Assembly: GCF_025146565.1 (NCBI RefSeq)
Contig: NZ_CP102258.1
Location: 1,143,501 to 1,207,500, forward strand
Direction: 5' to 3'
Source: Bacteroides eggerthii
GTDB lineage: Bacteria > Bacteroidota > Bacteroidia > Bacteroidales > Bacteroidaceae
DNA: 64,000 bases
The stretch's first letter is position 1, and each line of letters starts with the position of its first letter. The notes beneath the pieces were generated by a model. That model ran no database searches. It saw only the letters and a list, made by a program, of their open reading frames with translations, and was not told where the DNA came from. Of the stretch, positions 54,608 to 64,000 are shown in pieces. The position numbers were made by a program, and so were the translations under genes.

Positions 54608-56499
54608 ATCTTGTTTCCCTTTCTGCCTTTGGCGGTATGTGGCTGTCGGATAGGGTGGGTGAAACAGAATCTTGATCCGTTTGTGTAGTTGGGATCGATC
54701 CATATTTTACCCCCGATATGTTCAATGATAAGTTGGCAGATGGAAAGCCCCAGTCCGCTTCCTTGTGCATTTTCGTTTAGCTTTTCGAAACGCTGAAAGA
54801 TAGTGGCCTGTTTCTCTTTGGGAATACCGCATCCGGTGTCTGTTACGGAAAAAAGTAATTCTTCTTTCGAACCTTTCTTTACCTCCAGAATGATACTGCC
54901 TTGCGGTGTAAATTTGGTTGCATTAATCAACAGATTTATCAGGACTTGTTGCAGGCGTGAGTCGTCTGTTTCTATTTCCATGCTTTCCTGTTCTGTAATG
55001 AAGTGAATTTCGGCTTGGGTCTGTTTCACTTTACTGACGGTGTCGGTTACATTCCTGCATATGCCGACGACATCATGCTTCGCGATGCTGAACTGTATCT
55101 TGCCGAATTCAAGGCTTGATAAATCTATCACATCATTGATGAGCTTCAATAATAGTTCGGAGTTTTGCAGGATTACATCATTGCATTGGCGGCGTGTTTC
55201 GTTGTCCAATCCTTCTTCTGTCAGCAGCGAGGAGAAACCGGAGAGTGCATTTAACGGGGTGCGTATTTCATGACTCATATTCGAGAGGAATATGCTCTTG
55301 GCGGATGTCGCATTTTCTGCGTTGGTGCGCAGACGTTCCAGGTTTTGGGTGGATAGGGTTATCTTTTGTTGCTGTTTCTTGAGTCTGAAAGCTATAATAG
55401 TGAACATGAGCAGTAGCATGATACTTCCTGCCAGCATGCTGGTGATAAGCCTGTTGTGTTCTTCCTTATTGGCAATCTCCATTTGGTCCACCTGATATTT
55501 GGCACGTAGGGTGTTGATTTGTCGGGTATAACCTTCGGTAGTAAGCGTGTCGACGGTAGGGTATAGCTCCTGATATAACCGACAGGCTTCCATTGATTTT
55601 CCTTGTATCTTATATAGGTATATAGTTTCCAGAGTTATCCATCGGTAGTATGTGGAACGTTTATTGACTGAATATTCCTGTCTCAATTCTTCGTACAGCT
55701 GCATGGCTTTGTCCCAATAAGATGCATCCCAGTTGCCCATTGCCCGATAGTAGGCAGCAGCGGTGTATTTCAAGTGGAAATAGTAGAATTTCTCAGGATG
55801 CAACCGGTAAATGGAGTCCATGCTTTTCAGGTGTCCGGCCGCTTCTTTAAGATAGGAACGTGAAAGGTGGCCATGCGAAATGGCGTAGTTGGCTTCTTCA
55901 ATGGTAGCGAAAAAGGTGGTGGCGTAATCCGGCTTTTTCCCAAGAGTGTTTTTGATCTCGTCCAATACTTTTTTGGCGTCTTTCAGTTGCCCTTTACGTT
56001 GTAAGGTGTTGGACTGCTTCAGCAGTAGTTGTATGTGGTAGGGGTGGTGCGGAGATATAAGATGCAGCTCTTTCAAAGCGTCCTGATAGGATTCCAGCGC
56101 TTTGTCGCATTGGTTGGCTATGGTATAGGCATCTCCGATAGCTTGGTTCGCGACCACCATTCCAAAATCATATTCCATTTCTTTGGCTTCTTCGTACATC
56201 AGTCGTGCACGATCTATGGCAAGGCTGATATCTCCCCGCAATGTGTAAGCATTGGCAAGCTGGAGTTGTAGTAGAAAATAAGTTGTTTTGTCTTGTTTGT
56301 TTTTCCTGATGTCAGGTAAAATGCTTTCGCTCCAACAGATGACGCTGTCCACCGGTATTTCCTCATTATAGAGAATCTTTTTCTGAACAAAAAACTTCAG
56401 TGTATCCAATCTGTTCGGATTGGTTGCCGCAAATATTGAAGTGGCGTATGATATACATACGCTCCACAACGTAATTAATATGGCAGCATTCTTGTTCAC
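54604..56499 (-). CDS. TPR-type sensor histidine kinase
   Basis: 631 residues from GTG 56499. This start gives a proper signal peptide (MNKNAAILITLWSVCISYATSIFA when GTG is read as Met), whereas the longer frame from 56538 overlaps a good minus-7 element and lacks a signal. The periplasmic region has TPR-like repeats (~60-330). One membrane helix (LITSMLAGSIMLLLMFTIIAF) precedes a HisKA domain with His410 in NMSHEIRTPLN and an intact HATPase (NLLINATKFT, DTGCGIPKE, GSGLGLSICQL). No response regulator lies beside it; the next gene is a degenerate kinase whose start overlaps this stop. Confidence 0.92.
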   Translation of the reverse strand: MNKNAAILITLWSVCISYATSIFAATNPNRLDTLKFFVQKKILYNEEIPVDSVICWSESILPDIRKNKQDKTTYFLLQLQLANAYTLRGDISLAIDRARLMYEEAKEMEYDFGMVVANQAIGDAYTIANQCDKALESYQDALKELHLISPHHPYHIQLLLKQSNTLQRKGQLKDAKKVLDEIKNTLGKKPDYATTFFATIEEANYAISHGHLSRSYLKEAAGHLKSMDSIYRLHPEKFYYFHLKYTAAAYYRAMGNWDASYWDKAMQLYEELRQEYSVNKRSTYYRWITLETIYLYKIQGKSMEACRLYQELYPTVDTLTTEGYTRQINTLRAKYQVDQMEIANKEEHNRLITSMLAGSIMLLLMFTIIAFRLKKQQQKITLSTQNLERLRTNAENATSAKSIFLSNMSHEIRTPLNALSGFSSLLTEEGLDNETRRQCNDVILQNSELLLKLINDVIDLSSLEFGKIQFSIAKHDVVGICRNVTDTVSKVKQTQAEIHFITEQESMEIETDDSRLQQVLINLLINATKFTPQGSIILEVKKGSKEELLFSVTDTGCGIPKEKQATIFQRFEKLNENAQGSGLGLSICQLIIEHIGGKIWIDPNYTNGSRFCFTHPIRQPHTAKGRKGNKI

Positions 56500-56525
56500 C
56501 GTTTGTTTTGTTTGTCTATTATTGG

Positions 56526-56533
56526 CAAAAATA
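56526..56533 (-). promoter_or_regulatory. Minus-7 element of the tandem kinase operon
   Basis: TATTTTTG on the minus strand, an exact TAnnTTTG match. Transcription would start near 56519, so the coding start must be downstream, supporting GTG 56499. Confidence 0.6.
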
Positions 56534-56630
56534 AACATTAAACATGATATAAAAAATAAAATATAATGATTTTATTTTCAATATGTTCGTGGATAAACGG
56601 TAAATCTTATCTTTTTTATTTCGGGAAAGT

Positions 56631-58454
56631 TTAGTAAAGCTCCAATCCGAATTCGTTTTTCAGTTGCAGCAGAGCGTCATTCTTTTGTACCATCATTTGG
56701 AATTTTTCAACTCGGCCGTATGCATGAACCTTCTCTGTGGGGGCACTGATGCGTACTGTCATGGTTACCTTGCGGTTTTTTAGGCGTGCGCGTAGATATT
56801 CTTGCAGATGGGGGATCATTGCGGTGAATTCTTTCGAGACGATTTCGTTATCTACAACAGCCTCAAAAGTGGTATCATTCAGCAGCGTGACGCGCATGTT
56901 CTGCATGCGTTTGGCTATGGCAACTTGTTCTTTTGGCATGCGTCCGGCATATTCCTGCCAGTAGTAGTTCACATCTCTTTCATTGAAGATGTAGTCTTCT
57001 TCCGGTTGTGCCGCCTGCTGTGCGGTAGTAGTGGTGGTACTTTTTGTTTCTTCTTCTTCTGCTGCTGCTTTCGGGCGTTTGATAGATACGCCAAGTCCCG
57101 ACATTTTCATAACCGGAACTTTCTTCTCCTCTTTTCCTTGTGCCAGCAGTATGGCGGTGGGAGTGGTGTGGGGAACAGAGTTTGTTGTTGTGGGAGCGGT
57201 ATTCGTAACGGGTGTGGTTGCCGGAGCGGTCTGTGGCTTGATGCTGGCTTGCGGCCGGGGTGCAACAGGGGCGGCCTGTGATTGCTGTGCAGGGGCAGGC
57301 TGTGTAAATATGGGTTTTATGGCTTGCTTAGGGCTATGCCCACTGGCAGCGTCGTCCCCCTCGGCGGTGATTTGGGCTACTTGTATTAGGGTCAGCTCCA
57401 CCAGCAGCCGTTTGTTCTTGCTGGCGCGATAGTTCAAGTCGCAATCGTTGCACAGTTTCATGGCGCGATAGAGAAAAGGCAACGGACATTTCTGAGCTTG
57501 CTCCTGGTAGCGTTGACGAATACTTGCGCCTACTTCAAGCAGGGGCAGGGTAGCGGGGTCTTTGCTCACCAGCAGGTCGCGGAAGTGTGAAGAAAGGCCG
57601 GTGATAAAATGGCTGCCGTCAAATCCTTTGTTCAATACGTCGTTCAGCAGTAACAGAGCGTCGCAGACTTTGTTCTCAAGAAAGTGGTCGGTCAGCCTGA
57701 AGTAGTACTCGTAATCCAGAACGTTCAGGTTTTCGATTACGCTTTGGTAAGTGATATTCCCTCCGGTAAAGCTCACTACCTGGTCGAATATGGATAAAGC
57801 GTCGCGCATACCGCCGTCTGCTTTCAGGGCAATGATGTTCAAGGCTTCCGGCTCGGCGGTGATTCCTTCTTTGGAGGCTACGTAGGCGAGGTGGGCTACT
57901 GTGTCTTCTACGCTAATGCGGTTGAAGTCGTATATTTGGCAGCGTGACAGGATTGTCGGCAATATTTTATGCTTCTCGGTGGTGGCAAGGATGAATATGG
58001 CATGGCGTGGCGGTTCTTCCAATGTTTTCAGGAAGGCGTTGAATGCAGAAGCTGATAGCATGTGCACCTCGTCGATGATGTATACTTTATATTTGCCTAT
58101 TTGGGGCGGAATACGTACCTGCTCCACCAATTGGCGGATGTCGTCCACCGAGTTATTGGATGCGGCATCCAGCTCATGAATATTGTATGAGCGTTGTTCG
58201 TTGAAAGCGGTGCATGATTCACATTGGTTGCATGCTTCTCCTTCTGCCGTAGGGCTCATGCAGTTGATGGTTTTTGCAAAGATGCGTGCACAGGTGGTTT
58301 TTCCAACGCCGCGCGGACCGCAGAAAAGATAGGCATGCGCCAGTTTGTTTGTGGCGATAGCATTCTTCAAGGTGGTGGTCAGGGCGTGTTGTCCCACTAC
58401 TGACTCAAAGGTTGAGGGGCGGTATTTTCGTGCCGATACGATATAATTTTCCAT
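56631..58454 (-). CDS. dnaX: DNA polymerase III subunit gamma/tau
   Basis: 607 residues from ATG 58454 (MENYIVSARKYRPSTFESVVGQ). Walker A GPRGVGKT at ~46-53, the zinc-binding cysteines (CMSPTAEGEACNQCESC), Walker B YIIDEVHMLS, sensor ILATTEKHKILPTILSRCQ. A low-complexity Pro/Ala/Thr/Gln linker (~385-500) precedes the C-terminal tau-like part. It loads the sliding clamp during replication. The longer frame to 58574 is excluded because a minus-7 element on this strand lies at 58519-58526. No slippery site for gamma production was found by eye. Confidence 0.95.
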   Translation of the reverse strand: MENYIVSARKYRPSTFESVVGQHALTTTLKNAIATNKLAHAYLFCGPRGVGKTTCARIFAKTINCMSPTAEGEACNQCESCTAFNEQRSYNIHELDAASNNSVDDIRQLVEQVRIPPQIGKYKVYIIDEVHMLSASAFNAFLKTLEEPPRHAIFILATTEKHKILPTILSRCQIYDFNRISVEDTVAHLAYVASKEGITAEPEALNIIALKADGGMRDALSIFDQVVSFTGGNITYQSVIENLNVLDYEYYFRLTDHFLENKVCDALLLLNDVLNKGFDGSHFITGLSSHFRDLLVSKDPATLPLLEVGASIRQRYQEQAQKCPLPFLYRAMKLCNDCDLNYRASKNKRLLVELTLIQVAQITAEGDDAASGHSPKQAIKPIFTQPAPAQQSQAAPVAPRPQASIKPQTAPATTPVTNTAPTTTNSVPHTTPTAILLAQGKEEKKVPVMKMSGLGVSIKRPKAAAEEEETKSTTTTTAQQAAQPEEDYIFNERDVNYYWQEYAGRMPKEQVAIAKRMQNMRVTLLNDTTFEAVVDNEIVSKEFTAMIPHLQEYLRARLKNRKVTMTVRISAPTEKVHAYGRVEKFQMMVQKNDALLQLKNEFGLELY

Positions 58455-58518
58455 ATTCAGGGTATTCTTATCACTTATATAGAATGCAAAGACGGTACAT
58501 CTTATCTTTGCTTTTGTG

Positions 58519-58526
58519 CAAATGTA
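58519..58526 (-). promoter_or_regulatory. Minus-7 element of dnaX
   Basis: TACATTTG on the minus strand, an exact TAnnTTTG match 64 bp before the dnaX ATG. Confidence 0.55.
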
Positions 58527-58559
58527 CGCAAAAAAAAGAAATTTTTCAGTTATTCGTCT

Positions 58560-58567
58560 TATCTTTG
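58560..58567 (+). promoter_or_regulatory. Minus-7 element of the divIC/ftsB-like gene
   Basis: TATCTTTG, an exact TAnnTTTG match 27 bp before the ATG at 58595. A second identical TATCTTTG lies at 58503-58510. The 140-bp region holds divergent promoters for dnaX and the cell-division gene. Confidence 0.55.
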
Positions 58568-58594
58568 TGCTCAAAGAAACAATAACTGAATTAC

Positions 58595-58903
58595 ATGGAT
58601 AAACTTGCGTCCCTTTGGTTGTTTGTCCGCAGACGTAAATATCTGATAACGTTTGTGCTATTTGTCGTGCTTGTTGGCTTTTTAGATGAAAACAGCATTG
58701 TGCGCCGTCTTGCTTATTATCGTGAGGAGACGCGTTTGCGTGGGGAAATAGACAAGTATCGTACAGAGTATGAGGAGAATACCCGTCGTCTGAATGAACT
58801 TGCGGTCGATTCCGGTGCGATTGAGCAGATAGCTCGCGAAAAGTATCTGATGAAGAAGCCCAATGAGGATATTTATGTATTTCAAGAAGATGTAGAAGAA
58901 TGA
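58595..58903 (+). CDS. FtsB/DivIC-family septum formation initiator
   Basis: 102 residues: short cytoplasmic N-terminus, one membrane helix (YLITFVLFVVLVGFL), then a coiled coil (~38-80) and the family's C-terminal box GAIEQIAREKYLMKKPNEDIYVF. It helps assemble the division ring. The stop overlaps the next gene's ATG (ATGA). Confidence 0.93.
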   Translation: MDKLASLWLFVRRRKYLITFVLFVVLVGFLDENSIVRRLAYYREETRLRGEIDKYRTEYEENTRRLNELAVDSGAIEQIAREKYLMKKPNEDIYVFQEDVEE

Positions 58904-59238
58904 AACAACTGATACCTGCCCTTTTCGCAGTAGGAGCTGTGATGCTCCTGATAGGTGCGGCCGTCTATGTTACCGGCTGGCCGCTTTCGCCTTATATATA
59001 TACGATAGGTGCGACGTTTGTTGCTTTGGCACAGGTCAACTCGCCCTCAAAGTATAAGACTCCCACTATCAAGCGTCTGCGTCGCCAGCAGATATTTGGA
59101 GCATTGCTACTTGTGCTTACCGGAGCTTTCATGTTTTTCACGCATGGCAACGAATGGATCGTTTCATTGACGATTGCTGCTATTCTTGAACTTTATACGT
59201 CGGTGCGTATTCCACAGGAAGAGGCTAAGGAGCAATGA
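58900..59238 (+). CDS. Small membrane protein, unknown function
   Basis: 112 residues with four hydrophobic segments (LIPALFAVGAVMLLIGAAVYV; YIYTIGATFVALAQV; IFGALLLVLTGAFMFF; WIVSLTIAAILELYTSV). It is translationally coupled to the divIC/ftsB-like gene by an ATGA overlap. I do not recognise a named family, but the coupling points to the cell envelope or division. Confidence 0.85.
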   Translation: MKQLIPALFAVGAVMLLIGAAVYVTGWPLSPYIYTIGATFVALAQVNSPSKYKTPTIKRLRRQQIFGALLLVLTGAFMFFTHGNEWIVSLTIAAILELYTSVRIPQEEAKEQ

Positions 59239-59302
59239 TTGTAGGTGCTTCTTTCGGGAGTTGTATCATTTTCTGGGATAAATACGCGACCTTTTTTATG
59301 CA

Positions 59303-59342
59303 TAAAAAAAGGCTATCTCTCCCAGACAGCCAATCTTTTTGT
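59303..59342 (+). terminator. Terminator after the divIC operon
   Basis: GGCTATCT (59311-59318) pairs imperfectly with AGACAGCC (59324-59331), preceded by an A-run and followed by AATCTTTTTG. Confidence 0.7.
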
Positions 59343-59498
59343 TAACCTTAAATCTAATACTATGAAAAACACATTGCAAAGGTAGTCTCTTTCCTGTTAT
59401 TTCCAAATTTTCCCTTCTATTCTGCTGTTTTTATAACATGGTTTAGTTGAATGTCATCTCTGTTAACATTTAACATAATGTTTTCTTGTTTTTAACCG

Positions 59499-59639
59499 AT
59501 GATGCGTCAACTTCCGAGCCATAACCTCCACTATCACGAGGGCTGTATCGCTTCCGATGCACCTGACTTGCTGCTCGAAGTCCTTCTCTATGTGCATAAG
59601 TCTTGGCAGGGGGATTGTCATAGTGAGACTCCGTTATGA
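59499..59639 (+). other. Orphan 46-codon reading frame in the long intergenic region
   Basis: ATG-ATG at 59499 and 59502, stop TGA at 59637. The product begins MMRQLPSHNLHYHEGC and contains APDLLLEVLLYVHKSWQG. The region is richer in GC than its AT-rich surroundings, which is why I list it. I do not recognise it. It could be a gene remnant or chance. The rest of 59343-59862 shows no gene. Confidence 0.25.
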
Positions 59640-59862
59640 TTCCGGATCCCTCCGTATAATCATGTGAGAAACTACACTTTTCCGTCCTTAATCCATTGCT
59701 TGGTAGATGTTTACACTGTCATAACTGTAGATATTTACTTTTCTTGCATAACTTCCATCCGATATCTTTGCGCAAGCGTTGCGGATAAAGGTAGCGAAGG
59801 GCTTTGTGCAGTGTGTATAAATTTAAGTGACTGGCAAAGATAATGAATTCAGAGAATCATGC

Positions 59863-59995
59863 ATCGTCGTGCCGGTGCAAAACGGATGGTCTGTTTACTT
59901 CAAACACATCATCCGTTTGCCCCGAACGCATCATCTGTTTCCTTCAAACGCATCATCCGTTTTCCTCAAACGTATTATCCTTTTGTTTTTTCCCT
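59863..59995. repeat. Array C: about six 22-bp units of alternating inverted words
   Basis: Units start at 59863 (23 bp, divergent), 59886, 59908, 59930, 59952 and 59974 (last one degenerate). The four central units are exactly 22 bp. They share ATCATC, then TGTTT or CGTTT, then a loop, then CAAAC or GAACG. As in arrays A and B, a short word alternates with its reverse complement. It lies in the non-coding stretch upstream of the rRNA operon. Reading frames across it are chance. Confidence 0.78.
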
Positions 59996-60470
59996 TTTTT
60001 ATGCTCCTTCCCCTGCTTTTTCTCTTTCTTTCCGCGCCTCTTCCTTTCTTTTTTCGGTTGCCCGGTAGATATACGGTAGTATATCTTATCTTCTTATTAT
60101 TTATATTGTGTCCGTTTGTTGGTTGTAGGGGTGGTTGTTGGGCCTGTTCAAGTTGCTGATAACAAGCGTAATAGGGTGGCTATTTGGGTGTCCGTTTTGT
60201 GGTTGTAATGACTAAACCGCTGTTATGTGGCTTTTTACAGGTAATGTCCGGCTTGAAACCGCCCGTTTTTCCTCTCCATGCACGCCGACATGCGCTTTCC
60301 CCCCATATACACCTGCCCCCCCCGTCTTACCCGTCCGTCCTTACGCCCGCCCATTCGCCCGCCCGTACGTGCGTGTGTATATATATTGTGTGTCTTCCTT
60401 CCCCCTTTGTTTTCCTTTAAAAAATCATGTTCTGCAACCTGTTTGTCAATCAGTCATTTATGAAAAAGTT
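59996..60470. other. Pyrimidine-rich, strand-biased non-coding stretch
   Basis: From array C to the first rrn promoter the plus strand is strongly rich in T and C. Examples are the T/C run near 59980-60050 and the C-rich part 60295-60365 with repeated CGCCCG. I see no gene; open frames here have no family features. An alternating TGTGTATATATA lies near 60374. Confidence 0.5.
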
Positions 60471-60501
60471 TTGATATTTCCGGTAAAAAAGGCTTTGTAT
60501 A

Positions 60502-60533
60502 TTTGGTGCGTATTCCCAAATCCGCTACTTTTG
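60502..60533 (+). promoter_or_regulatory. rrn promoter P1
   Basis: TTTG at 60502-60505 and TACTTTTG at 60526-60533, spacer 20 bp: a full match to the Bacteroides primary-sigma consensus. First of three tandem rRNA promoters. Confidence 0.8.
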
Positions 60534-60680
60534 CATCCGCTTTCGAGAACGAGGGCGGCGATAGTTTGACATTCTGACAGAAACGGAGTAGGAACCCTTT
60601 CCTTTTTTCTTGTTATTTGGTGCTGTTTGTTTCATGAATACCGCCTTTAAAAAGGAAAATGAAAAAAAACTTCAGATTTA

Positions 60681-60713
60681 TTTGGAGTATATGAAATAAA
60701 GTTCTTACCTTTG
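60681..60713 (+). promoter_or_regulatory. rrn promoter P2
   Basis: TTTG at 60681-60684 and TACCTTTG at 60706-60713, spacer 21 bp. The surroundings repeat those of P3 (AAAAAAACTT upstream, ATATGAAATAAAGT in the spacer). Confidence 0.85.
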
Positions 60714-60857
60714 CACCCGCTTTCAAAATGAGAGCAGCGTTGTTTGACAATCTTTTTGAAACCCGGGCGGTAACGACAGTTCTTTTTCTTTGTTCTTCCT
60801 TTCGCAAGAGAGATGATTTGAAGAAAGAAAAAAAATAAAAAAAAACTTCCGAAAATA

Positions 60858-60890
60858 TTTGGAAGATATGAAATAAAGTCCTTACCTTTG
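60858..60890 (+). promoter_or_regulatory. rrn promoter P3
   Basis: TTTG at 60858-60861 and TACCTTTG at 60883-60890, spacer 21 bp. It is 177 bp behind P2, which is 180 bp behind P1. After P3 the 16S leader (60891-61123) has no gene. Confidence 0.85.
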
Positions 60891-61123
60891 CATCCGCTTT
60901 TGAAAAGAAAAGCAATCGTAAAACAAGCGATCTTTGAACAGATTTACATAAACAATACAAGTAGTACAAGAGCAGGTACATTCTTAATTTTTTAAGATAT
61001 GTATCTGGGTAAAAAAAGAACCGTCAATACTTATTAATATATAGGTAATTGAAAAGCTTTTTTAAATTCGAGCGTCCTGAACAGAGCAAGAACCACTCCT
61101 ATGGAGTGATTAACAATACTTTT

Positions 61124-62646
<1,523 letters not shown>

Positions 62647-62781
62647 CTGGAGCGACGCTCTTACGAATAAAGAAGCTGGTTCTTGAAGTTTGCTTCCATA
62701 AGAACCTCTTGTACTGCGAAGATTGTTTATTAATATAAAGAGAAAGTAGAAGCCGAGCCTTAGGGTGAGGGTTTGACTGAC

Positions 62782-62855
62782 AGTCCTATAGCTCAGTTGG
62801 TTAGAGCGCTACACTGATAATGTAGAGGTCGGCAGTTCAACTCTGCCTGGGACTA
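62782..62855 (+). tRNA. tRNA-Ile (anticodon GAT)
   Basis: 74 nt cloverleaf in the 16S-23S spacer. Acceptor AGTCCTA with TGGGACT, anticodon stem CTACA/TGTAG with loop CTGATAA giving GAT, T-arm around GTTCAAC. CCA is not encoded. Confidence 0.95.
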
Positions 62856-62868
62856 CTTCGGAAACGAA

Positions 62869-62941
62869 GGGGATTAGCTCAGCTGGCTAGAGCACCTGCT
62901 TTGCACGCAGGGGGTCAACGGTTCGAATCCGTTATTCTCCA
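62869..62941 (+). tRNA. tRNA-Ala (anticodon TGC)
   Basis: About 73 nt. Anticodon stem CCTGC/GCAGG with loop TTTGCAC giving TGC; T-arm AACGG-TTCGAAT-CCGTT. The 5' side reads GGGGATTAGCTC; pairing with ATTCTCC on the 3' side would be perfect with one more A (GGGGAAT then TA). One base may be missing. CCA is not encoded. Confidence 0.92.
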
Positions 62942-63081
62942 CTCTTGTCATATTAACGGTGGCGTTGTCACTTAACAGCTGACAGTTCATTGTTAATCCC
63001 TGATAAAACGATCTTTGACATGATGTAACGTAAAAAAGTAAAGTTAAAGCTGAAAGTATATATCGACCATACGTTGTCGGT

Positions 63082-64000
63082 AAGACTAAAAGTAAGCAAG
63101 GGCGCATGGCGGATGCCTTGGCTCTCGGAGGCGATGAAGGACGTGATAAGCTGCGATAAGCTTCGGGTAGGTGCAAATAACCTTTGATCCGGAGATTTCC
63201 GAATGGGACAACCCGGTTGGTTGAAGACCAATCATTCTGCATAGCAGAAGGCTAACGCAGGGAACTGAAACATCTTAGTACCTGCAGGAAAAGAAAATAA
63301 ATAATGATTCCCCTAGTAGTGGCGAGCGAACGGGGACCAGCCCAAACCACCTATGTTACGGCATATGTGGGGTTGTAGGACCACGATGTGGCATGAAAGT
63401 TGGTGAGCAGAATGTTCTGGAAAGTACAGCCATAGAGCATGATAGCTGCGTATGCGAAGCCAACCCAAGCCTAGTGGTATCCTGAGTAGCGCGGAGCACG
63501 AGGAATTCTGCGTGAATCTGCCGGGACCATCCGGTAAGGCTAAATACTCCCGAGAGACCGATAGTGAACCAGTACTGTGAAGGAAAGGTGAAAAGCACTT
63601 CGAACAGAAGAGTGAAATAGTTCCTGAAACCATGCGCCTACAAGCGGTCGGAGCTCGCAAGAGTGACGGCGTGCCTTTTGCATAATGAACCTACGAGTTA
63701 CTTTTTCCGGCAAGGTTAAGGATCTTGAGATCTGCAGCCGAAGCGAAAGCGAGTCTTAACAGGGCGTATAGTCGGAAGGAGTAGACGCGAAACCAAGTGA
63801 TCTACCCTTGAGCAGGTTGAAGGATGGGTAACACCATCTGGAGGACCGAACCAATAAGCGTTGAAAAGCTTCTGGATGACTTGAGGGTGGGGGTGAAAGG
63901 CTAATCAAACTTGGAGATAGCTCGTACTCCCCGAAATGCATTTAGGTGCAGCCTTGACTTATACTGACATGAGGTAGAGCGACTGATAAGATGCGAGGGC
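63082..64000 (+). rRNA. rrl: 23S ribosomal RNA, 5' part (continues beyond window)
   Basis: Starts near AGACTAAAAGTAAGCAAGG. Typical 23S segments follow: GGATGCCTTGGC, GAGGCGATGAAGGACGTG, CCTAGTAGTGGCGAGCGAAC, GTGAAATAGTTCCTGAAACC and GGGGGTGAAAGGCTAATCAA. The first 5' base is uncertain by several positions. The gene runs off the right edge. Confidence 0.95.

Noticed and set aside
56500..56538. ATG 56538 as start of the TPR-type kinase
   Set aside because: It precedes the minus-7 element at 56526-56533 and hides the signal peptide; GTG 56499 fits better.
59827..60569. Several overlapping open frames with Cys/Pro/Arg-rich products
   Set aside because: They follow the pyrimidine bias and array C, overlap each other in all frames and show no protein features.

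Overview
The window comes from the chromosome of a gut Bacteroides. The signs are a Bacteroides-type 16S/23S operon with tRNA-Ile and tRNA-Ala in the spacer, many TAnnTTTG minus-7 promoter elements, SusC/SusD pairs, a hybrid two-component regulator and abundant glycoside hydrolases. No species is claimed.

Layout. (1) 3-12054, plus strand: a glycan-utilisation run. It holds the tail of a GH106-like hydrolase, a GH78-like rhamnosidase, an IS4-family element with an exact 9-bp target duplication, a sugar isomerase, a GH26 mannanase lipoprotein, a GH130 mannosylglucose phosphorylase, a GPH sugar symporter and a mannobiose/cellobiose 2-epimerase. The last four form the known mannan catabolic route: mannanase releases mannobiose, the symporter imports it, the epimerase makes mannosylglucose, and the phosphorylase yields mannose-1-phosphate and glucose. 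(2) 12153-13490, minus: aspartate kinase. (3) 13778-23422, plus: an NtrC-type sigma-54 activator, then a sigma-54 promoter and a kdp potassium-uptake operon (small membrane ORF, kdpF, A, B, C, an outer-membrane barrel, a KdpD-type N-terminal protein and a separate histidine kinase). (4) 23502-28507, minus: a TolC / HlyD / DHA2-type efflux operon ending in an AraC regulator. (5) 28864-30986: an RNA-remodelling cluster of RRM protein, DEAD-box helicase and cold-shock-domain protein. (6) 31281-47163: a second polysaccharide utilisation locus (hybrid two-component regulator, SusC, SusD, GH2, a TIM-barrel-type hydrolase, a right-handed beta-helix enzyme), bracketed by an 82/83-bp direct repeat. (7) 47844-59238: housekeeping genes (tRNA-Met, SRPBCC protein, LptF/G permease, ribBA, aminotransferase, ferredoxin, two coupled sensor kinases, dnaX, divIC/ftsB-like, small membrane protein). 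(8) 59239-64000: a long non-coding leader, three tandem rrn promoters, 16S, tRNA-Ile, tRNA-Ala and the start of 23S.

The most unusual signal is not a gene. Three intergenic arrays (15165-15295, 47380-47511, 59863-59995) have unrelated sequences but the same architecture: about six 22-bp units in which a short word and its reverse complement alternate. Other points worth attention are the sigma-54-controlled kdp operon with a split KdpD, a kinase-like protein that has lost its phospho-acceptor histidine and is translationally coupled to an intact kinase, a TGTAAC operator cluster before susC, and several missing bases at conserved 16S positions.
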